Source: Prorocentrum cordatum
Taxonomy: Eukaryota > Sar > Dinophyceae > Prorocentrales > Prorocentraceae
Length of the DNA stretch: 64,000 bases
NCBI GenBank assembly: GCA_963575745.1
Contig: CAUYUJ010018538.1
Span: forward strand, 708,576-772,575
Direction: 5' to 3'
The notes under the pieces are model-generated. The model ran no database searches. It had not been told where the DNA came from and saw only the letters and a list, made by a program, of their open reading frames with translations. Both the position numbers and the translations under genes were made by a program. This document shows, one piece after another, positions 9,751 through 21,590 of this stretch; the stretch's first letter is position 1, and each line of letters begins with the position of its first letter.

Positions 9751-10319
9751 ACAAGCGTTTCGCTCGAGACATCCTGTCAAAATCCTCATGCTAGACATCC
9801 GACTGAGCGACCTGGACACGTGAAAACAAGCGTTTCGCTCAACACATCATCAACACATTCTCATGCTAGACATCCGCCTGCACGAACTGGACACGTGAAA
9901 GCAAGTGGTTCGCTCGAGACATCCTTAACACATCTTCATGTGAGACGTCCGCCTGGGTGATCTGGGCACGTGAAAACAGGCGTTTCGCTGGAGACGTTTT
10001 CAACACCTCCTCATTCTAGACATCCGCCTGGGCGACCTGTACACGTGAAAGCAAACGTCTCGCAAACAAGCATTTCGCCTGAGACATCCTCTGAATTCTG
10101 GCCCCCCTACGAGGCCCCCGCTCGAGACATCCCCGAATTTTGCAAAAGTAGCGTCTCGCTCGAGACATCTTCAACAACTTCTGAAAAACAAGCGTTTCGC
10201 TCGAGACACCCTGTCAAAATCCAAGGATATCTTGGAACAACAAGCGTTTCGCTCGAGACATCCTCAACAAATTCTGAAAAACAAGCGTTTCGCTCGAGAC
10301 ATCCTCAAAAATAATTCAA
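9751..10319 (+). repeat. S array 1 (GAGACATCC box units)
   Basis: Consecutive 36-70-bp units each contain GTTTCGCTCGAGACATCCTC or a close variant. Intervening phrases such as AACAAATTCTGAAAAACAAGC are shared with later S arrays. Regular units look CRISPR-like, but the spacers are themselves repeated elsewhere. Confidence 0.85.
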
Positions 10320-10433
10320 CCGGCCCTCTTCGATTTTGTTATTTATCGCAAATAATTCCGCCGGCCCCCTTCAAATTAAAACCAGGGGTAAACCAACTAA
10401 AAGAGAATCCTGGGCCGACGCCTTTCTGTGAAA
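10320..10433 (+). repeat. C module 1
   Basis: Two CCGGCC(T/C)(C/T)CTTC half-units separated by TTATTTATCGC, then CTAAAAGAGAA, CCTGGGC and a CTTTC-containing end. The block recurs at the end of most cassettes up to 27.5 kb. Confidence 0.8.
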
Positions 10434-10947
10434 CATGATCGACCCACGAACCCGGAAAGAAATATAGAACTGTAACATGTGGCAGCGTTTTCAAAGACAC
10501 CTGATTGGATGACGGGCGAATGCAATGCTGAGTGTATCGATCTTGATGTACCCTGCCGAGGGCTGCGCTGTGCTGCACCGTGCTGAATTGCGATGTGCCA
10601 TGCCGCGAATGTGCTCTATAGCGTCATGGATCGAGTCCTCCTTTGCATCCGAGTCCTGACCGAACTGATCTGGATCTTAAGCTCGAGCTGCCTGAACACA
10701 TGGTAGCTGCCCCAGCTGATGGACAGGGGAGTATGTCAGGAGGACGCGCCACGAAACGTCCCAAGGGATGCGCCAGGCGACGTGCCAGGGGACGTGCCAT
10801 GGGGTCGCGCCGCGGGACGTGCCAAGGGGACGCGCTACGGAACGTGCCAATGAATGTGCCACGGGATGTGCCAGGGGACGCGCCACGCGACGTGCCAGGG
10901 AGACTCGCCAAGGGACGCGCCACGGAACGTGCCAAGGAACGTGCCAA
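10434..10947 (+). repeat. Alpha cassette 3 (full)
   Basis: Header GACCCACGAACCCGGAAAG at about 10439, the alpha body with GGATCGAGTCCTCC at about 10628, and a 12-bp array at about 10730-10945. Same structure as alpha 1. Confidence 0.85.
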
Positions 10948-11280
10948 GTTGCAATGCTGAGTGTATCGATCTCGATGTACCGTGCCGAAATATGTGCTGT
11001 GCTGTGCCGTGCTGAATTGCGATGCGCCATGCCGCGATTGTGCTCAATAGCCTCGTGGATCGAGTCCTCCTTTGCATCCGAGTCCTGACCGAACTGATCT
11101 GGAACTTAAGCTCGAGCTGCCTGAACACATAGTAGCTGCCCCAGAGCTAATTGACAAGGGGACATGCCAGGAGGACGCGACGCGGAACGTCTCAAGGGAC
11201 CCGCCAAGCGACGTGCCAAGGGACGTGCCATGGGGATGCACCGCGGGACGTGCCAAGGGGACGCGCTACGGAACGTGCTG
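10948..11280 (+). repeat. Alpha cassette 4 (header-less)
   Basis: Starts at GCAATGCTGAGTGTATCGATC, lacks the header, has the 12-bp array at about 11158-11277, and exits through GTGCTGGGGACAAGCG. It pairs with alpha 3 exactly as alpha 2 pairs with alpha 1. Confidence 0.85.
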
Positions 11281-11572
11281 GGGACAAGCGTTTCGCTCGA
11301 GACATCCTGCCAACATCCTCAGAATTCCTGCGCGCGGGACGCGGCACGCGCGAGACATCCTCGGAATTCTTGCGAGCGGGACGTGAAAACAACCATTTCG
11401 CCTGAGACATCCTCTGAATTCTGGACCCCCACGGGGCCCCCCACGAAGCCCCCGCTCGAGACATCCCCCAATTTTGCAAAACCAGCGTTTCGCTCGAAAC
11501 GTCTTCAACAAAGTATGAAAGACAAGCATTTCGCTCTAGACATCCTGCCAAAATTCAAAGAAATCCTGGAAC
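11281..11572 (+). repeat. S array 2 (higher-order)
   Basis: Six different subunits, each with a GAGACATCC box, follow in a fixed order (CGCTCGAGACATCCTGCC, CGCGCGAGACATCCTCGG, TTCGCCTGAGACATCC, CCCGCTCGAGACATCCCCC and so on). The same order returns at 11986, 12230, 19786, 20070 and 21650, giving a roughly 250-bp higher-order repeat. Confidence 0.85.
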
Positions 11573-11985
11573 ATGATCGACCCACGAACCCGGAAAGGAA
11601 TATAGAAATGTAACGCATGGCAACGTTTTCAAAGACACCTGATTGGGTGACGGGCAAATGCAATGCTGAGTGTATCGATCTTGATGTACCGTGCCGAGGA
11701 CTGTGCTGTGCTGCACCGTGCTGAATTGCGATGCGCCATGCCGCGGTTGTGCTCTATAGCGTCGTGGATCGAGTCTTCCTTTGCATCCGAGTCCTGACCG
11801 AACTGATCTGGATCTGAAGCTCGAGCTGCCTGAACACATAGTAGCTGTCCCAGAGCTAATTGACAGGGGGACATGCCAGGAGGACGCGCCGCGAAACGTC
11901 CCAAGGGACGCGCCAGGCGACGTGCCAAGGGACGTGCCATGGGGTTGCACCGTAGGACGTGCCAAGGGGACGCGCTACGGGACAT
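11573..11985 (+). repeat. Alpha cassette 5 (full, unpaired)
   Basis: Header at about 11577, body, and a shortened 12-bp array (about 11867-11980) running straight into GACATCCTCAAAG of an S array. No header-less partner follows. Confidence 0.85.
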
Positions 11986-12677
11986 CCTCAAAGTTCCTGC
12001 GCGCGGGACGCGGCACGCGCGAGACATCCTTGGAATTCCTGCGAGCGGGACACGAAAACAACCATTTCGCCTGAGACATCCTCTGAATTCTGGCCCCCCG
12101 CGAAGCCCCCGCTCGAGACATCCCCAAATGTTGCAAAACCAGCGTTTCGCTAGAGACATCCTCAACAAATTATGAAAACAAGCGCTTCGCTTGAGGAATC
12201 CTACCAAAATTCTAAGAAATATTAGCAAAACAAACGAATTAGTCGAGACATCCACAACATTCCTACGCGCGGGCGCAACACGCGCGAGACATCCTCGGAA
12301 TTCCTGCGAGCGGGACACGAAAACAAGCATTTCGCCTGAGACATCCTCTGAGTTCTGGCTCCCCACGAAGCCCTCGCTCAAGACATCCCAAAATTTTGCA
12401 AAACCAGCGTTTCGCTTGAGACATCAACTACAAATTATGAAGAACAAGCGTTTAGCTCGAGACATCCTGCCAACATTCTCAAACATCATTTCAAAACAAA
12501 CGAATTAGTATATACATCCTCAAAATTCACGCGCGCGGGACTCGGCCCGCGCGAGACATCCTTGGAAATCCTGCGAGCGGGACACGAAAACAAGCATTTC
12601 GCCTGAGACGTCCTCTGAATTCTGGCCCCCCACGAAGCCCTCGCTCGAGACATCTCCAAATTGTGGAACAAAAAAAC
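11986..12677 (+). repeat. S array 3 (higher-order, about 2.7 copies)
   Basis: The S subunit order described for 11281-11572 is repeated in tandem, with point differences such as GAATTAGTCGAGACATCC and GAATTAGTATATACATCC. No gene. Confidence 0.85.
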
Positions 12678-13670
12678 ATGATGGACCCACGAACCCGGAA
12701 AGGGATATAGACATGTGCAGCATGGTCACGTTTTCACGATACCCAACTGGGCGACACCCCACGAAACATCCCACGAGACACCCCGCGAAACATCCCACGA
12801 GACACCTCACGAAACATTCCACGAGACACCTCACGAAACATTCCACGAGACACCCCGTGAAACATTCCACGAGACACCCCGTGAACAGGCAACCACTCAA
12901 CCAGACACACCACGAAACACTCCACGGGGGTGCGACTGGGTGTGGTCGTGCTTGGGTGTGGTCGTGCTGTGGTGTGGTCGTGCTGGGGAGTGGTCGTGCT
13001 GAGGAGTGGTCGTGCTGGGGCGTGGTCGTGCTGGGGCGTGGTCGTGCTGGGGTGAGGTCGTGCTGTGGTGAGGTCGTGCTGGGGTGTGGTCGTGTTGGGG
13101 TGTGGTCTTGCTGGGGTGGGGTCGTGCTGGGGTGGCGTCGTGCTGGGGTGTGGTCGTGCTGGGGTGTGGTCGTGCTCGGGTGGGGTCGTGCTGGGGCGTG
13201 GTCGTGCTGGGGTGTGGTCGTGCTGGGTTGTGGTCGTGCTGGGGTGTGGTCGTGCTACGGTGGGGTCGTGCATTTCGCTCAAGACATCTTTCCGAAATTC
13301 AGCGAAATCCTAGAATAACAAACGAATTAGTCGAGACATCCTCGAAATTCCTGCGCGCGGGGCGCTTTTCCGCGTCGCGGTCGGCTCTGCAAAACCAGCG
13401 TTTCGCTCGAGACATCCTCGACAAATTCTGAAAACAAGCGTTTCGCTCGAGACATCCCCAACTCTGCAAAACCAGCGTCTCGCTCGAGACATCCTCAACA
13501 AATTCTGGAAAACAAGCGTTTCGCTCGAGACATCCTCAAAAATAAGTTCACCGGCCTCCTTCGACCTCGATATTTATCAGGGAACAATTTCGCCGGCCTC
13601 CTTCAAGTTGGGCACCGGGGACATGTTTACATACTAAAAGAGAACCCTGGGCCTTTGCCCTTTCCGGGAA
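12678..13670 (+). repeat. Beta cassette 1
   Basis: Header with GACCCACGAACCCGGAAAGG (12685), then the P array at about 12758-12935 (12-bp pairs CACGAAACATTC/CACGAGACACCC). Next come the 16-bp G array at about 12936-13270 (GTGGTCGTGCTGGGGT), S units at 13271-13545 and a C module at 13546-13670. The 16-bp unit has no stop in any of six frames, so long ORFs here are artefacts. Confidence 0.88.
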
Positions 13671-14459
13671 CATGATGGACCCACGAAACATTCCACGAGA
13701 CACCCCACGAACAGGCAACCACTCAACCAAAGCACATCGCGGACGAGGACGACGACGGCATTCCACGAGACACCCCACGAAACATTCCACGGGAGTGCGA
13801 CTGGGTGTGGTCGTGCTGTGGTGTGGTCGTGCTGGGGTGTGGTCGTGCTGAGGAGTGGTCGTGCTGGGGTGTGGTCGTGCTGGGGTGTGGTCGTGCTGGG
13901 GGGTGGTCGTGCTGGGGGGTGGTCGTGCTGATGGGGTGGCCGTGCTGGGGGGTGGTCGTGCTGGGGCGTGGTCGTGCTGGGGCGTGGTCGTGCTGGGGTG
14001 TGGTCGTGCTGTGGTGAGGTCGCGCTGTGGTGAGGTCGTGCTGGGGTGTGGTCGTGCTGGGGTGTGGTCTTGCTGGGGTGGGGTCGTGCTTGGGTGGGGT
14101 CGCGCTGTGGTGAGGTCGTGCTGGGGTGTGGTCGTGCTGGGGTGGGCTCGTGCTGGGGCGGGGTCGTGCTGGGGAGTCGTGCTGGGGTGTGGTCGTGCTT
14201 GGGTGGGGTCGTGCTGGTGTGTGGTCGTGCTGGGGTGTGGTCGTGCTGGGGTGGGCTCGTGCTGGGGTGGGGTCGTGCTGGGGTGTGGTCGTGCTGGGGT
14301 GTGGTCGTGCTGGGGTGTGGTCGTGCTGAGGCGTGGTCGTGCTGGGGCGGGGTCGTGCTGGGGCGGGGTGTGCTGTGTGGTCGTGCTGGGGCATGGTCGT
14401 GCTGGGGTGTGGTCGTGCTGAGGCGGCCCGCACCCTGTGATTTATCGATCGGGATTTAA
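13671..14459 (+). repeat. Beta cassette 2 (header truncated)
   Basis: CATGATGGACCCACGAAACATTCC fuses the start of the header directly to the P array. The 16-bp G array spans about 13800-14432. It ends with the X module containing CACCCTGTGATTTATCGATC. Confidence 0.85.
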
Positions 14460-16082
14460 ACATGATGGACCCACGAACCCGGAAAGGGATATAGACATGT
14501 GGAGCATGGACACGTTTTCATGATACCCAACTGGGCAACACCTCACGAAACATCCCACGAGACACCTCACGAAACAGCCCACGAGACACCTCACGAAACA
14601 TTCCACGAGACACCTCACGAAACATTTCACGAGACACCCCGCGAAACATTCCACGAGACACCCCACGAAACATTCCACGACGACAGGCAACCACTCACCC
14701 AAGGCGGTGTGGTCGTGCTGGGGAGTGGTCGTGCTGGGGTGTCGTGCTGGGGGGTGGTCGTGCTGGGGGGTGGTCGGTGCGTGCTGGGGGGTGGTCGTGC
14801 TGGGGCGTGGTCGTGCTGGGGCGTGGTCGTGCTGGGGCGTGGTCGTGCTGGGGCGTGGTCGTGCTGGGGCGTGGTCGTGCTGGGGTGTGGTCGTGCTGTG
14901 GTAAGGTCGTGCTGGGGTGCGGTCGTGCTGGGGTGTGGTCTTGCTGGGGTGGGGTCGTGCTGGGGTGTGATCGTGCTGGGGTGGGGTCGTGCTGGGGTGT
15001 GGTCGTGCTGGGGTGTGGTCGTGCTAGGGTGGGGTCGTGCTGGGGTGGGGTCGTGCTGGGGAGTGGTCGTGCTGGGGTGTGGTCGTGCTGGGGTGTGGTC
15101 ATGCTGGGGCGTGGTCGTGCTGGGGTGGGGTCGTGCTGGGGTGGGGTCGTGCTGGGGTGGGTTCGTGCTGGGGTGCTCCGCACCCTGTGATTTATCGATC
15201 GGGTCGTGCTGGGGTGTGGTCGTGCTGGGGTGTGGTCGTGCTGGGGTGTGGTCGTGCTGGGGAGTGGTCGTGCTGGGGTGTGGTCGTGCTGGGGGGTGGT
15301 CGTGCTGGGGGGTGGTCGTGCTGGGGTGGTGGTCGTGCTGGGGGGTGGTCGTGCTGGGGCGTGGTCGTGCTGGGGCGTGGTCGTGCTGGGGCGTGGTCGT
15401 GCTGGGGGGGGGGGGGGGGGGGGGGGTGGCGTGGTCCTTGCTGGGCGCGCCCCTCGTGCTGGTGCGTGTCGTTCGGGTGGTGAGTCGTGCTGGGGTGTGG
15501 TCGTGCTGGGTGTGGTCTTGGCTTGGGTAGGGTCGTGCTGGGGTCGGGTCGTGCTGGGGTGTGGTCGTGCTGGGGTATGGTCGTGCTGGGGGGGGTCGGG
15601 CGGGGTGGGGTCGTGCTGGGGTCTGGTCGTGCTGGGGTGTGGTCGTGCTGGGGTATGGTCGTGCTAGGGTGGGGTCGTGCATTTCGCTCGAGACATCCTG
15701 CCAAAATTCCAGGAAATCGTACAAAAACTAACAAATTAGTCGAAACATCATCGAAATTCCTTCGCGCGGGGCGCTTTTCCGCGTCGCGGTCGGCTCTGCA
15801 AAACAAGCGTTTCGCTCGAGACATCCTCGGCAAACTCTGCGGAGCAAGCGTTTCGCTCGAGACATCCTCAACACACGAAAAAGTGGCCCGCACCCTGTGA
15901 TTATCGATCGGGATTTCAAAAACAAGCGTTTCGCTCGAGACATCCTCAAATTTTAATTCGCCGGCCTCCTTCGACCTCGTTATTTATCAGGGAAAAAATT
16001 CGCCGGCCTCCCTCAAGTTGGCACCGGGGGACAGGTTTACCCACTAAAAGAGAACCCTGGGCCGGAGCCCTTTCCGGGAAAC
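14460..16082 (+). repeat. Beta cassette 3
   Basis: Header 14461-14540, P array 14541-14683, G array 14706-15175, an X module (15176-15201), a second G array to 15405, a G-run of about 22 bases (15403-15426), a third G segment to about 15680, S units, X at about 15889 and a C module at 15955-16082. Confidence 0.85.
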
Positions 16083-17830
16083 ATGATGGACCCACGAACC
16101 CGGAAAGGGATAAAGACATGTGCAGCATGGTCACGTTTTCACGATACCCAACTGGGCGACATCTCACGAAAATCCCACGAGACACCCCGCGAAACATCCC
16201 ACGAGACACCTCACGAAACATTCCACGAGACACCTCACGAAACATTCCACGAGACACCCCGTGAAACATTCCACGAGACACCCCACGAACAGGCAACCAC
16301 TCAACCAGACACCCCACGAAACATTCCACGGGGGTGCGACTGGGTGTGGTCGTGCTGGGGTGTGGTCGTGCTGGAGTATGGTCGTGTTGGGGTGTGGTCG
16401 TGCTGGGGTGTGGTCGTGCTGGGGGTGGTCGTGCTGGGGGGGGTCGTGCTAGGGGGGTGGTCGTGCTGGGGGGTGGTCGTGCTGGGGCGTGGTCGTGCTG
16501 GGGCGTGGTCGTGCTGGGGCGTGGTCGTGCTGGGGTGTGGTCGTGCTGTGGTGAGGTCGTGCTGGGGTGTGGTCGTGCTGGGTGATGGTCTTGCTGGGGT
16601 GGGGTCGTGTTGGGGTGGGGTAATGCTGGGGTGTGGTCGTGCTGGGGTTTGGTCGTGCTGGGGTGGGGTCGTGCTGGGTTGGGGTCGTGCTTGGGGTGTG
16701 GTCGTGCCTGGGTGTGTTTCGTGCTGGGGTGTGGTCGTTGGCTAGGGTGGGGTTGTGCTGGGTTGGGTCTTGCTGGTGGTGTGGTTCGTGCTGGGGTTGG
16801 TCGTGCTTGGTTGTTCGTGCTGGGGCGTGGTCGTGCTGGGGTGGGGTCGTGCTGGGGTGGGTCGTGCCTGGGGTGTGGTCGTGCTGGGGGGGAGGGAGTG
16901 GTCCGCACCTGTGATTTATCGATCGGTGCGTGCTGGGGGGTGCGTGTGCTGGGGGTGGTCCGTGCTGGGGTGTGGTCGTGCTGGGTGTGGTTCGTGCTGG
17001 CGGCCGTGGTCGTGCTGGGGTGTGGTCGTGCTGGGGGGTGGTCGTGCTGGGGGGTGGTCGTGCTGTGGTGAGGTCGTGCTGGGGTGTGGTCGTGCTGGGG
17101 TGTGGTCTTGCTGGGGTAGGGTCGTGCTGGGGTCGGGTCGTGCTGGGGTGTGGTCGTGCTGGGGTATGTCGTGCTGGGGTGGGGTCGTGCTGGGGTGGGG
17201 TCGTGCTGGGGTCTGGTCGTGCTGGGGTGTGGTCGTGCTGGGGTATGGTCGTGCTAGGGTGGGGTCGTGCATTTCGCTCGAGACATCCTGCCAAAATTCC
17301 AGGAAATCGTACAAAAGCAAACGAATTAGTCGAGACTCATCGAAATTCCTTCGCGCGGGGCGCTTTTCCGCGTCGCGGTCGGCTCTGCAAAACAAGCGTT
17401 TCGCTCGAGACATCCTCGGCAAACTCTGCGGAGCAAGCGTTTCGCTCGAGACATCCTCAACTCTGCAAAACCAGCGCCTCGCTCGAGACATCCTCAAGAA
17501 ATTCTGAAAAACAAGCGTTTCGCTCGAGACTTCCTCAAATTTTAATTCGCCGGCCTCCTTCGACCTCGTTATTTATCAGGGAAAAAATTCGCCGGCCTCC
17601 CTCAAGTTGGCACCGGGGGACAGGTTTACCTACTAAAAGAGAACCCTGGGCCTATGCCCTTTCCGGGAAAAGAAGTGTTTCGCCTGAGACATCCTCAAAT
17701 TTTAATCCGCCGGCCTCCTTCGACCTCGATATTTATCAAGGAAAGAATCCGCCAGCCTCCTTCAAGTTGGGCACGGGGGACTATGTTTACATACTAAAAG
17801 AGAACCCTGGGCCCACGCCCTTTCCGGGAA
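16083..17830 (+). repeat. Beta cassette 4
   Basis: Header at 16085, P array about 16160-16330, a G array with many irregular units 16335-16905, X 16906-16927, more G array to 17270, S units to 17535, then two C modules in tandem (17536-17675 and 17690-17830). Confidence 0.85.
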
Positions 17831-18000
17831 TTACGCTGCGCCCGCGCTCCCAGGGCCGCGATCCCTTGTAAATTACACTGCGTCCGCGCTCCCAGGGCTA
17901 CGATCCCTCGTAAATTACACTGCACCCGCGCTCCCAGGGCCACGATCCCTCGTAAATTACGCTACGTCAGCGCTCCCAGGGCCACGATCCCTCGTAAGGG
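17831..18000 (+). repeat. 42-bp tandem repeat, four copies
   Basis: TTAC(G/A)CT opens units at 17831, 17873, 17915 and 17957; each carries GCGCTCCCAGGGC and GATCCCT(C/T)GTAA. The last two units are also at the left end of the duplicated segment at 22.2 kb. The unit loosely resembles the complement of the 41-bp satellite at 2.6-3.05 kb (GGGAGCG word), but homology is uncertain. Confidence 0.85.
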
Positions 18001-18665
18001 CTCCTGGGCCCTCCTGGGTCTTCCTTGGACCTCTTGGGCCCTCCTGGGCTCTCCTGGAGCCTCCTGGAGCTTCTCCTGTGCCCCCTGGTGCCTCTTGGAG
18101 CCTCCTGGGTCCTCCTGGGCCCTCCTGGGCTCTCCTGGGCCCTCCTGGGCTCTCCTGGGCTCTCCTGGAGCCTCCTGGGCCCTCCTGGGCGAAGTCAAGG
18201 TCTGAAAACACATGGGACTTGCCACATTTCTGAAATTCGGTGCCACCCCTCACGCAGGTCGGCGGGGTCAGGATCCGAAAACACATGGGATTTGCCACAT
18301 TTCTGAAATTCGGTGCCACCCCTCACGCAGATCGGCGGGGTCAGGGTCCAAAAACACATGGGATTTGCCACATTTCTGGAATTCCGCGCCACCCCTCACG
18401 CAGATCGGCGGGGTCAGGGTCCAAAAACACATGGGATTTGATACATTTCTGGTATTCCGTGCCACACCTCATGCAGATCGGCGGGGTCAGGGTCAAAAAA
18501 CACATGGGATTTCTGCTATTTCCGAACTTATGCAACTTCAAGAATCCAGAACTCCGTTCCCAGCGCCGTTCCGGAGGCCGCGGTACCTCGTTATTTATCG
18601 AGCGAACGCGTTTACCTTGTTTTTTATCGTTTAAAGTCGATGTCGGAAAAAAGTGGACTTCACCT
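17911..18665 (+). repeat. Segmental duplication D, copy 1
   Basis: Contains in order two 42-bp units, a 10-bp CTCCTGGGCC minisatellite (18000-18196), a 74-bp tandem repeat (about 18197-18530, five units with ACACATGGGATTTGCCACAT and CACGCAGATCGGCGGGGTCA), and a unique tail ending AAAAAAGTGGACTTCAC. Copy 2 at 22176-22946 is nearly identical. Confidence 0.92.
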
Positions 18666-18834
18666 GTGAAATATCAAGGTTTCCTGAAAGGCAGTAAAAT
18701 TCCAAGAGCATGATCTGCGTGAGGGGTGGCGAAGAATGGCCTTCGTCCTCACAATTGAAATCCGCCGGCCCCTTTCGACTCGTAATTTTATCGCACAAGA
18801 ATTCCGGGGCCGGCCCCTTCAAGTCTGACTTTTT
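18666..18834 (+). repeat. C-like module following D copy 1
   Basis: ATCAAGGTTTCCTGAAAGGCAGTAAAATTCC, then CATGATCTGCGTGAGGGG, then two CCGGCC-containing half-units. The same block is found at 24359-24520, where it is separated from D copy 2 by about 1.4 kb. Confidence 0.85.
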
Positions 18835-19097
18835 CGACCACCACGAACCCCCCCGCAGGTAGACTGGTAACACATGTCAACACCGTCCTTTTCAAAGACA
18901 CTGATTGGGTGACGGGCAATGCATGCTGAAGGTATCGATCTTGATGTACCCTTGCCGTTTCTGTGCTGTGCTGGCGCCGTGCCGAATTGTTTGCGATGTG
19001 CCTGGCGTCGATTGTGCTCAATAGCCTCGTGGATCGAGTCCTCCTTTGCAATCCGAGTCCTGACCAACTGATCTGGATCATTAAAAAAAAGAAAATG

Positions 19098-19132
<35 letters not shown>

Positions 19133-19455
19133 AAAAAAAAAAAAAAAAAAACACAAAAAAAAAAAAAAAAAAGCTCGTAGCTGCCTGAACACATATTAGC
19201 TGCCCCAGGAAAAAGTTAATGGACAATGGGAAACATTACCCCCAGAACCCCCGCGAAACGTCCCATGGGATGCGCCAGGCGACGTGCCAGGGGACGTGCC
19301 ATGGGGTCGCACCGCGGGACGTGCCAAGGGAACGCGCTACGGAACGTGCCAATGGATGTGCCACGGGATGTGCCAGGGGACGCGCCACGCGACGTGCCAG
19401 GGGGACTCGCCAAGGGACGCCCCACGGAACGTGTCAAGGAACGTGCCAAATTGCA
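18835..19455 (+). repeat. Alpha cassette 6 (degenerate, with A-rich insertion)
   Basis: Degenerate header (CACCACGAACCCCCC), the alpha body, then a run of about 90 bp that is almost pure A (19084-19172) between GGATC and GCTCG, where other alpha copies have only TTAA. Body and 12-bp array (about 19260-19450) then continue normally. Confidence 0.85.
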
Positions 19456-19785
19456 ATGCTGAATGTATCGATCTTGATGTACCGTGCCGAAATCTGTGCT
19501 GTGCTGCGCCGTGCTGAATTGCGATGTGCCATGGCGCGATTGTGCTCTATAGCCTCGTGGATCGAGTCCTCCTTTGCATCCGAGTCCTGTCCGAACTGAT
19601 CTGGGTCTTACGCTCGAGCTGCCTGAACACATAGTAGCTGCCCCAGAGCTAATGGACAACGGGACATGCCAGGAGGACGCGACGCGGAACGTCTCAAGGG
19701 ACGCGCCAAGCGACGTGCCAAGGGACGTGCCATGGGAACGCACCGCGGGACGTGCCAAGGGGACGCGCTACGGAACGTGCTGGGG
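19456..19785 (+). repeat. Alpha cassette 7 (header-less)
   Basis: Starts GCAATGCTGAATGTATCGATC, repeats the alpha body, and has a 12-bp array at about 19663-19785. It pairs with alpha 6, the third full-plus-truncated pair. Confidence 0.85.
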
Positions 19786-20280
19786 ACAAGCGCTTCGCTC
19801 GAGACATCCTTTCAAAATCATCAGAATTCCTACGCGCGGGACGCGGCACGCGCGAGACATCCTCGGAATCCCTGCGAGCGGGACGTGAAAACAAGCATTT
19901 CGCCTGAGACATCCTCTGAGTTCTGGCCCCCCACGAGGCCCCCGCTCGAGACATCCCCCAAGTTTGCAAAACCAGCGTTTCGCTCGAGACATCCTAAACA
20001 ACTTATGACAAACAAGCGTTCGTTCGAGACAACCTGTCAAAATCCCAGGAAATCCAAGCAAAACAAGCGAATTAGTCAAGACATCCTTAAAATTCATACG
20101 CGCGGGACGCAACACGCGCGAGACATCATCGGAATTCCTGCGAGCGGGACGTGAAAACAAGCATTTCGCCTGAGACATCCTCTGAATTCTGGCCACCCAC
20201 GAGGCCCCCGCTCGAGACACCCTCAAAGTTTGCAAAGCCAGCGTTTCGCTCGACACATCCTCAACAACTTATGAAAAAAA
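19786..20280 (+). repeat. S array 4 (higher-order)
   Basis: Two rounds of the six-subunit S order with GAGACATCC boxes, for example GCTTCGCTCGAGACATCC and GCGCGAGACATCATCGG. No gene. Confidence 0.85.
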
Positions 20281-21590
20281 ACATGATGGACCCACGAACC
20301 CGGAAAGGGATATAGACATGTGGAGCATGGACACGTTTTCATGATACCCAACTGGGCAACACCTCACGAAACCTCCCACGAGACACCTCACGAAACAGCC
20401 CACGAGACACCTCACGAAACATTCCACGAGACACCTCACGAAACATTTCACGAGACACCCCGCGAAACATTCCACGAGACACCCCACGAAACATTCCACG
20501 ACGACAGGCAACCACTCAACCAAGGCGGTGTGGTCGTGCTGGGGAGTGGTCGTGCTGGGGTGTGGTCGTGCTTGGGGGTGGTCGTGCTGGGGGGTGGTCG
20601 TGCTGGGGGGGTGGTCGTGCTGGGGGGTGGTCGTGCTGGGGCGTGGTCGTGCTGGGGCGTGGTCGTGCTGGGGAGTGGTCGTGCTGGGGCGTGGTCGTGC
20701 TGGGGCGTGATCGAGCTGGGGAGTGGTCGTGCTATGGTGAGGTCGTGCTGGAGTGTGGTCGTGCTGGTATGTGGTCTGGCTGGGGTGGGGCCGGTGCTGG
20801 GTGGGGTCGTGCTGGGGTTGGGGTCCTGCTGGGGTGTGGTCGTGCTGGGTGTGGTCGTGCTGGGGTGGGGTCGTGCTGGGGTGTGGTCGTGCTGGGGTGT
20901 GGTCGTGCTGGGGCGTGGTCGTGCTGGGCGTGGTCGTGCTGGGGTGGGGTCCGTGCTGGGGTGGGGTCTTGCTGTGGTGAGGTCGTGCTGGGGTGGTGGT
21001 CGTGCTGGGGTGGGGCCGTGCTGGGGTGGGGTCGTGCTGGGGTGGGGTCCTGCTGGGGTGTGGTCGTGCTGGGGTGGGTGTCGTGCTGGGGTGGGGTCGT
21101 GCTGGGGTGTGGTCGTTCTGGGGTGTGATCGTGCTGGGGTGTGGTCGTGCTAGGGTGGGGTCGTGCTGGGGTGGGGTCGTGCTGGGGTGTGGTCGTGCTA
21201 GGGAGTGGTCGTGCTGGGGTGTGGTCGTGCTGGGGGGTGGTCGTGCTGGGGTGTGGTCGTGCTGGGGGGGTGGTCGTGCTGGGGGGTGGTTGTGCTGCGT
21301 GGTCGTGCATGTGGTGAGGTCGGGATTTCAAAAACAAGCGTTTCGCTCGAGACATCCTCAAATTTTAATTCGCCGGCCTCAAAAACAAGCGTTTCGCTCG
21401 AGACATCCTCTAATTTTAATTCTCGGGCTCGTTATTTATCAGGGAAAAATTCGCCGGCCTCCTTCGACCTCGTTATTTATCAGGGAAAAAATTCGCCGGC
21501 AATTCGCCGGCCTCCTTCAAGCAGGCACCGGGGGACTAAGTTTACAAACTAAAAGAGAACCCTGGGCTTAAGCCCTTTCCGGGAAAAACA
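20281..21590 (+). repeat. Beta cassette 5
   Basis: Header 20281-20360, P array 20361-20505, linker GACAGGCAACCACTCAACC, 16-bp G array 20524-21310, then S and two partly duplicated C modules to 21590. Copies of the AATTCGCCGGCC half-unit at 21430-21520 are locally rearranged. Confidence 0.85.

Noticed and set aside
9751-12677. CRISPR array (regular 20-bp repeat with ~20-bp spacers)
   Set aside because: The spacers are themselves repeated phrases, the repeat varies, no cas genes are present, and the context is eukaryotic satellite DNA.
18000-18196. Collagen-like Gly/Pro repeat on the minus strand
   Set aside because: The 10-bp CTCCTGGGCC array gives Gly/Pro/Arg-rich peptides in several frames without a regular Gly-X-Y frame that persists.
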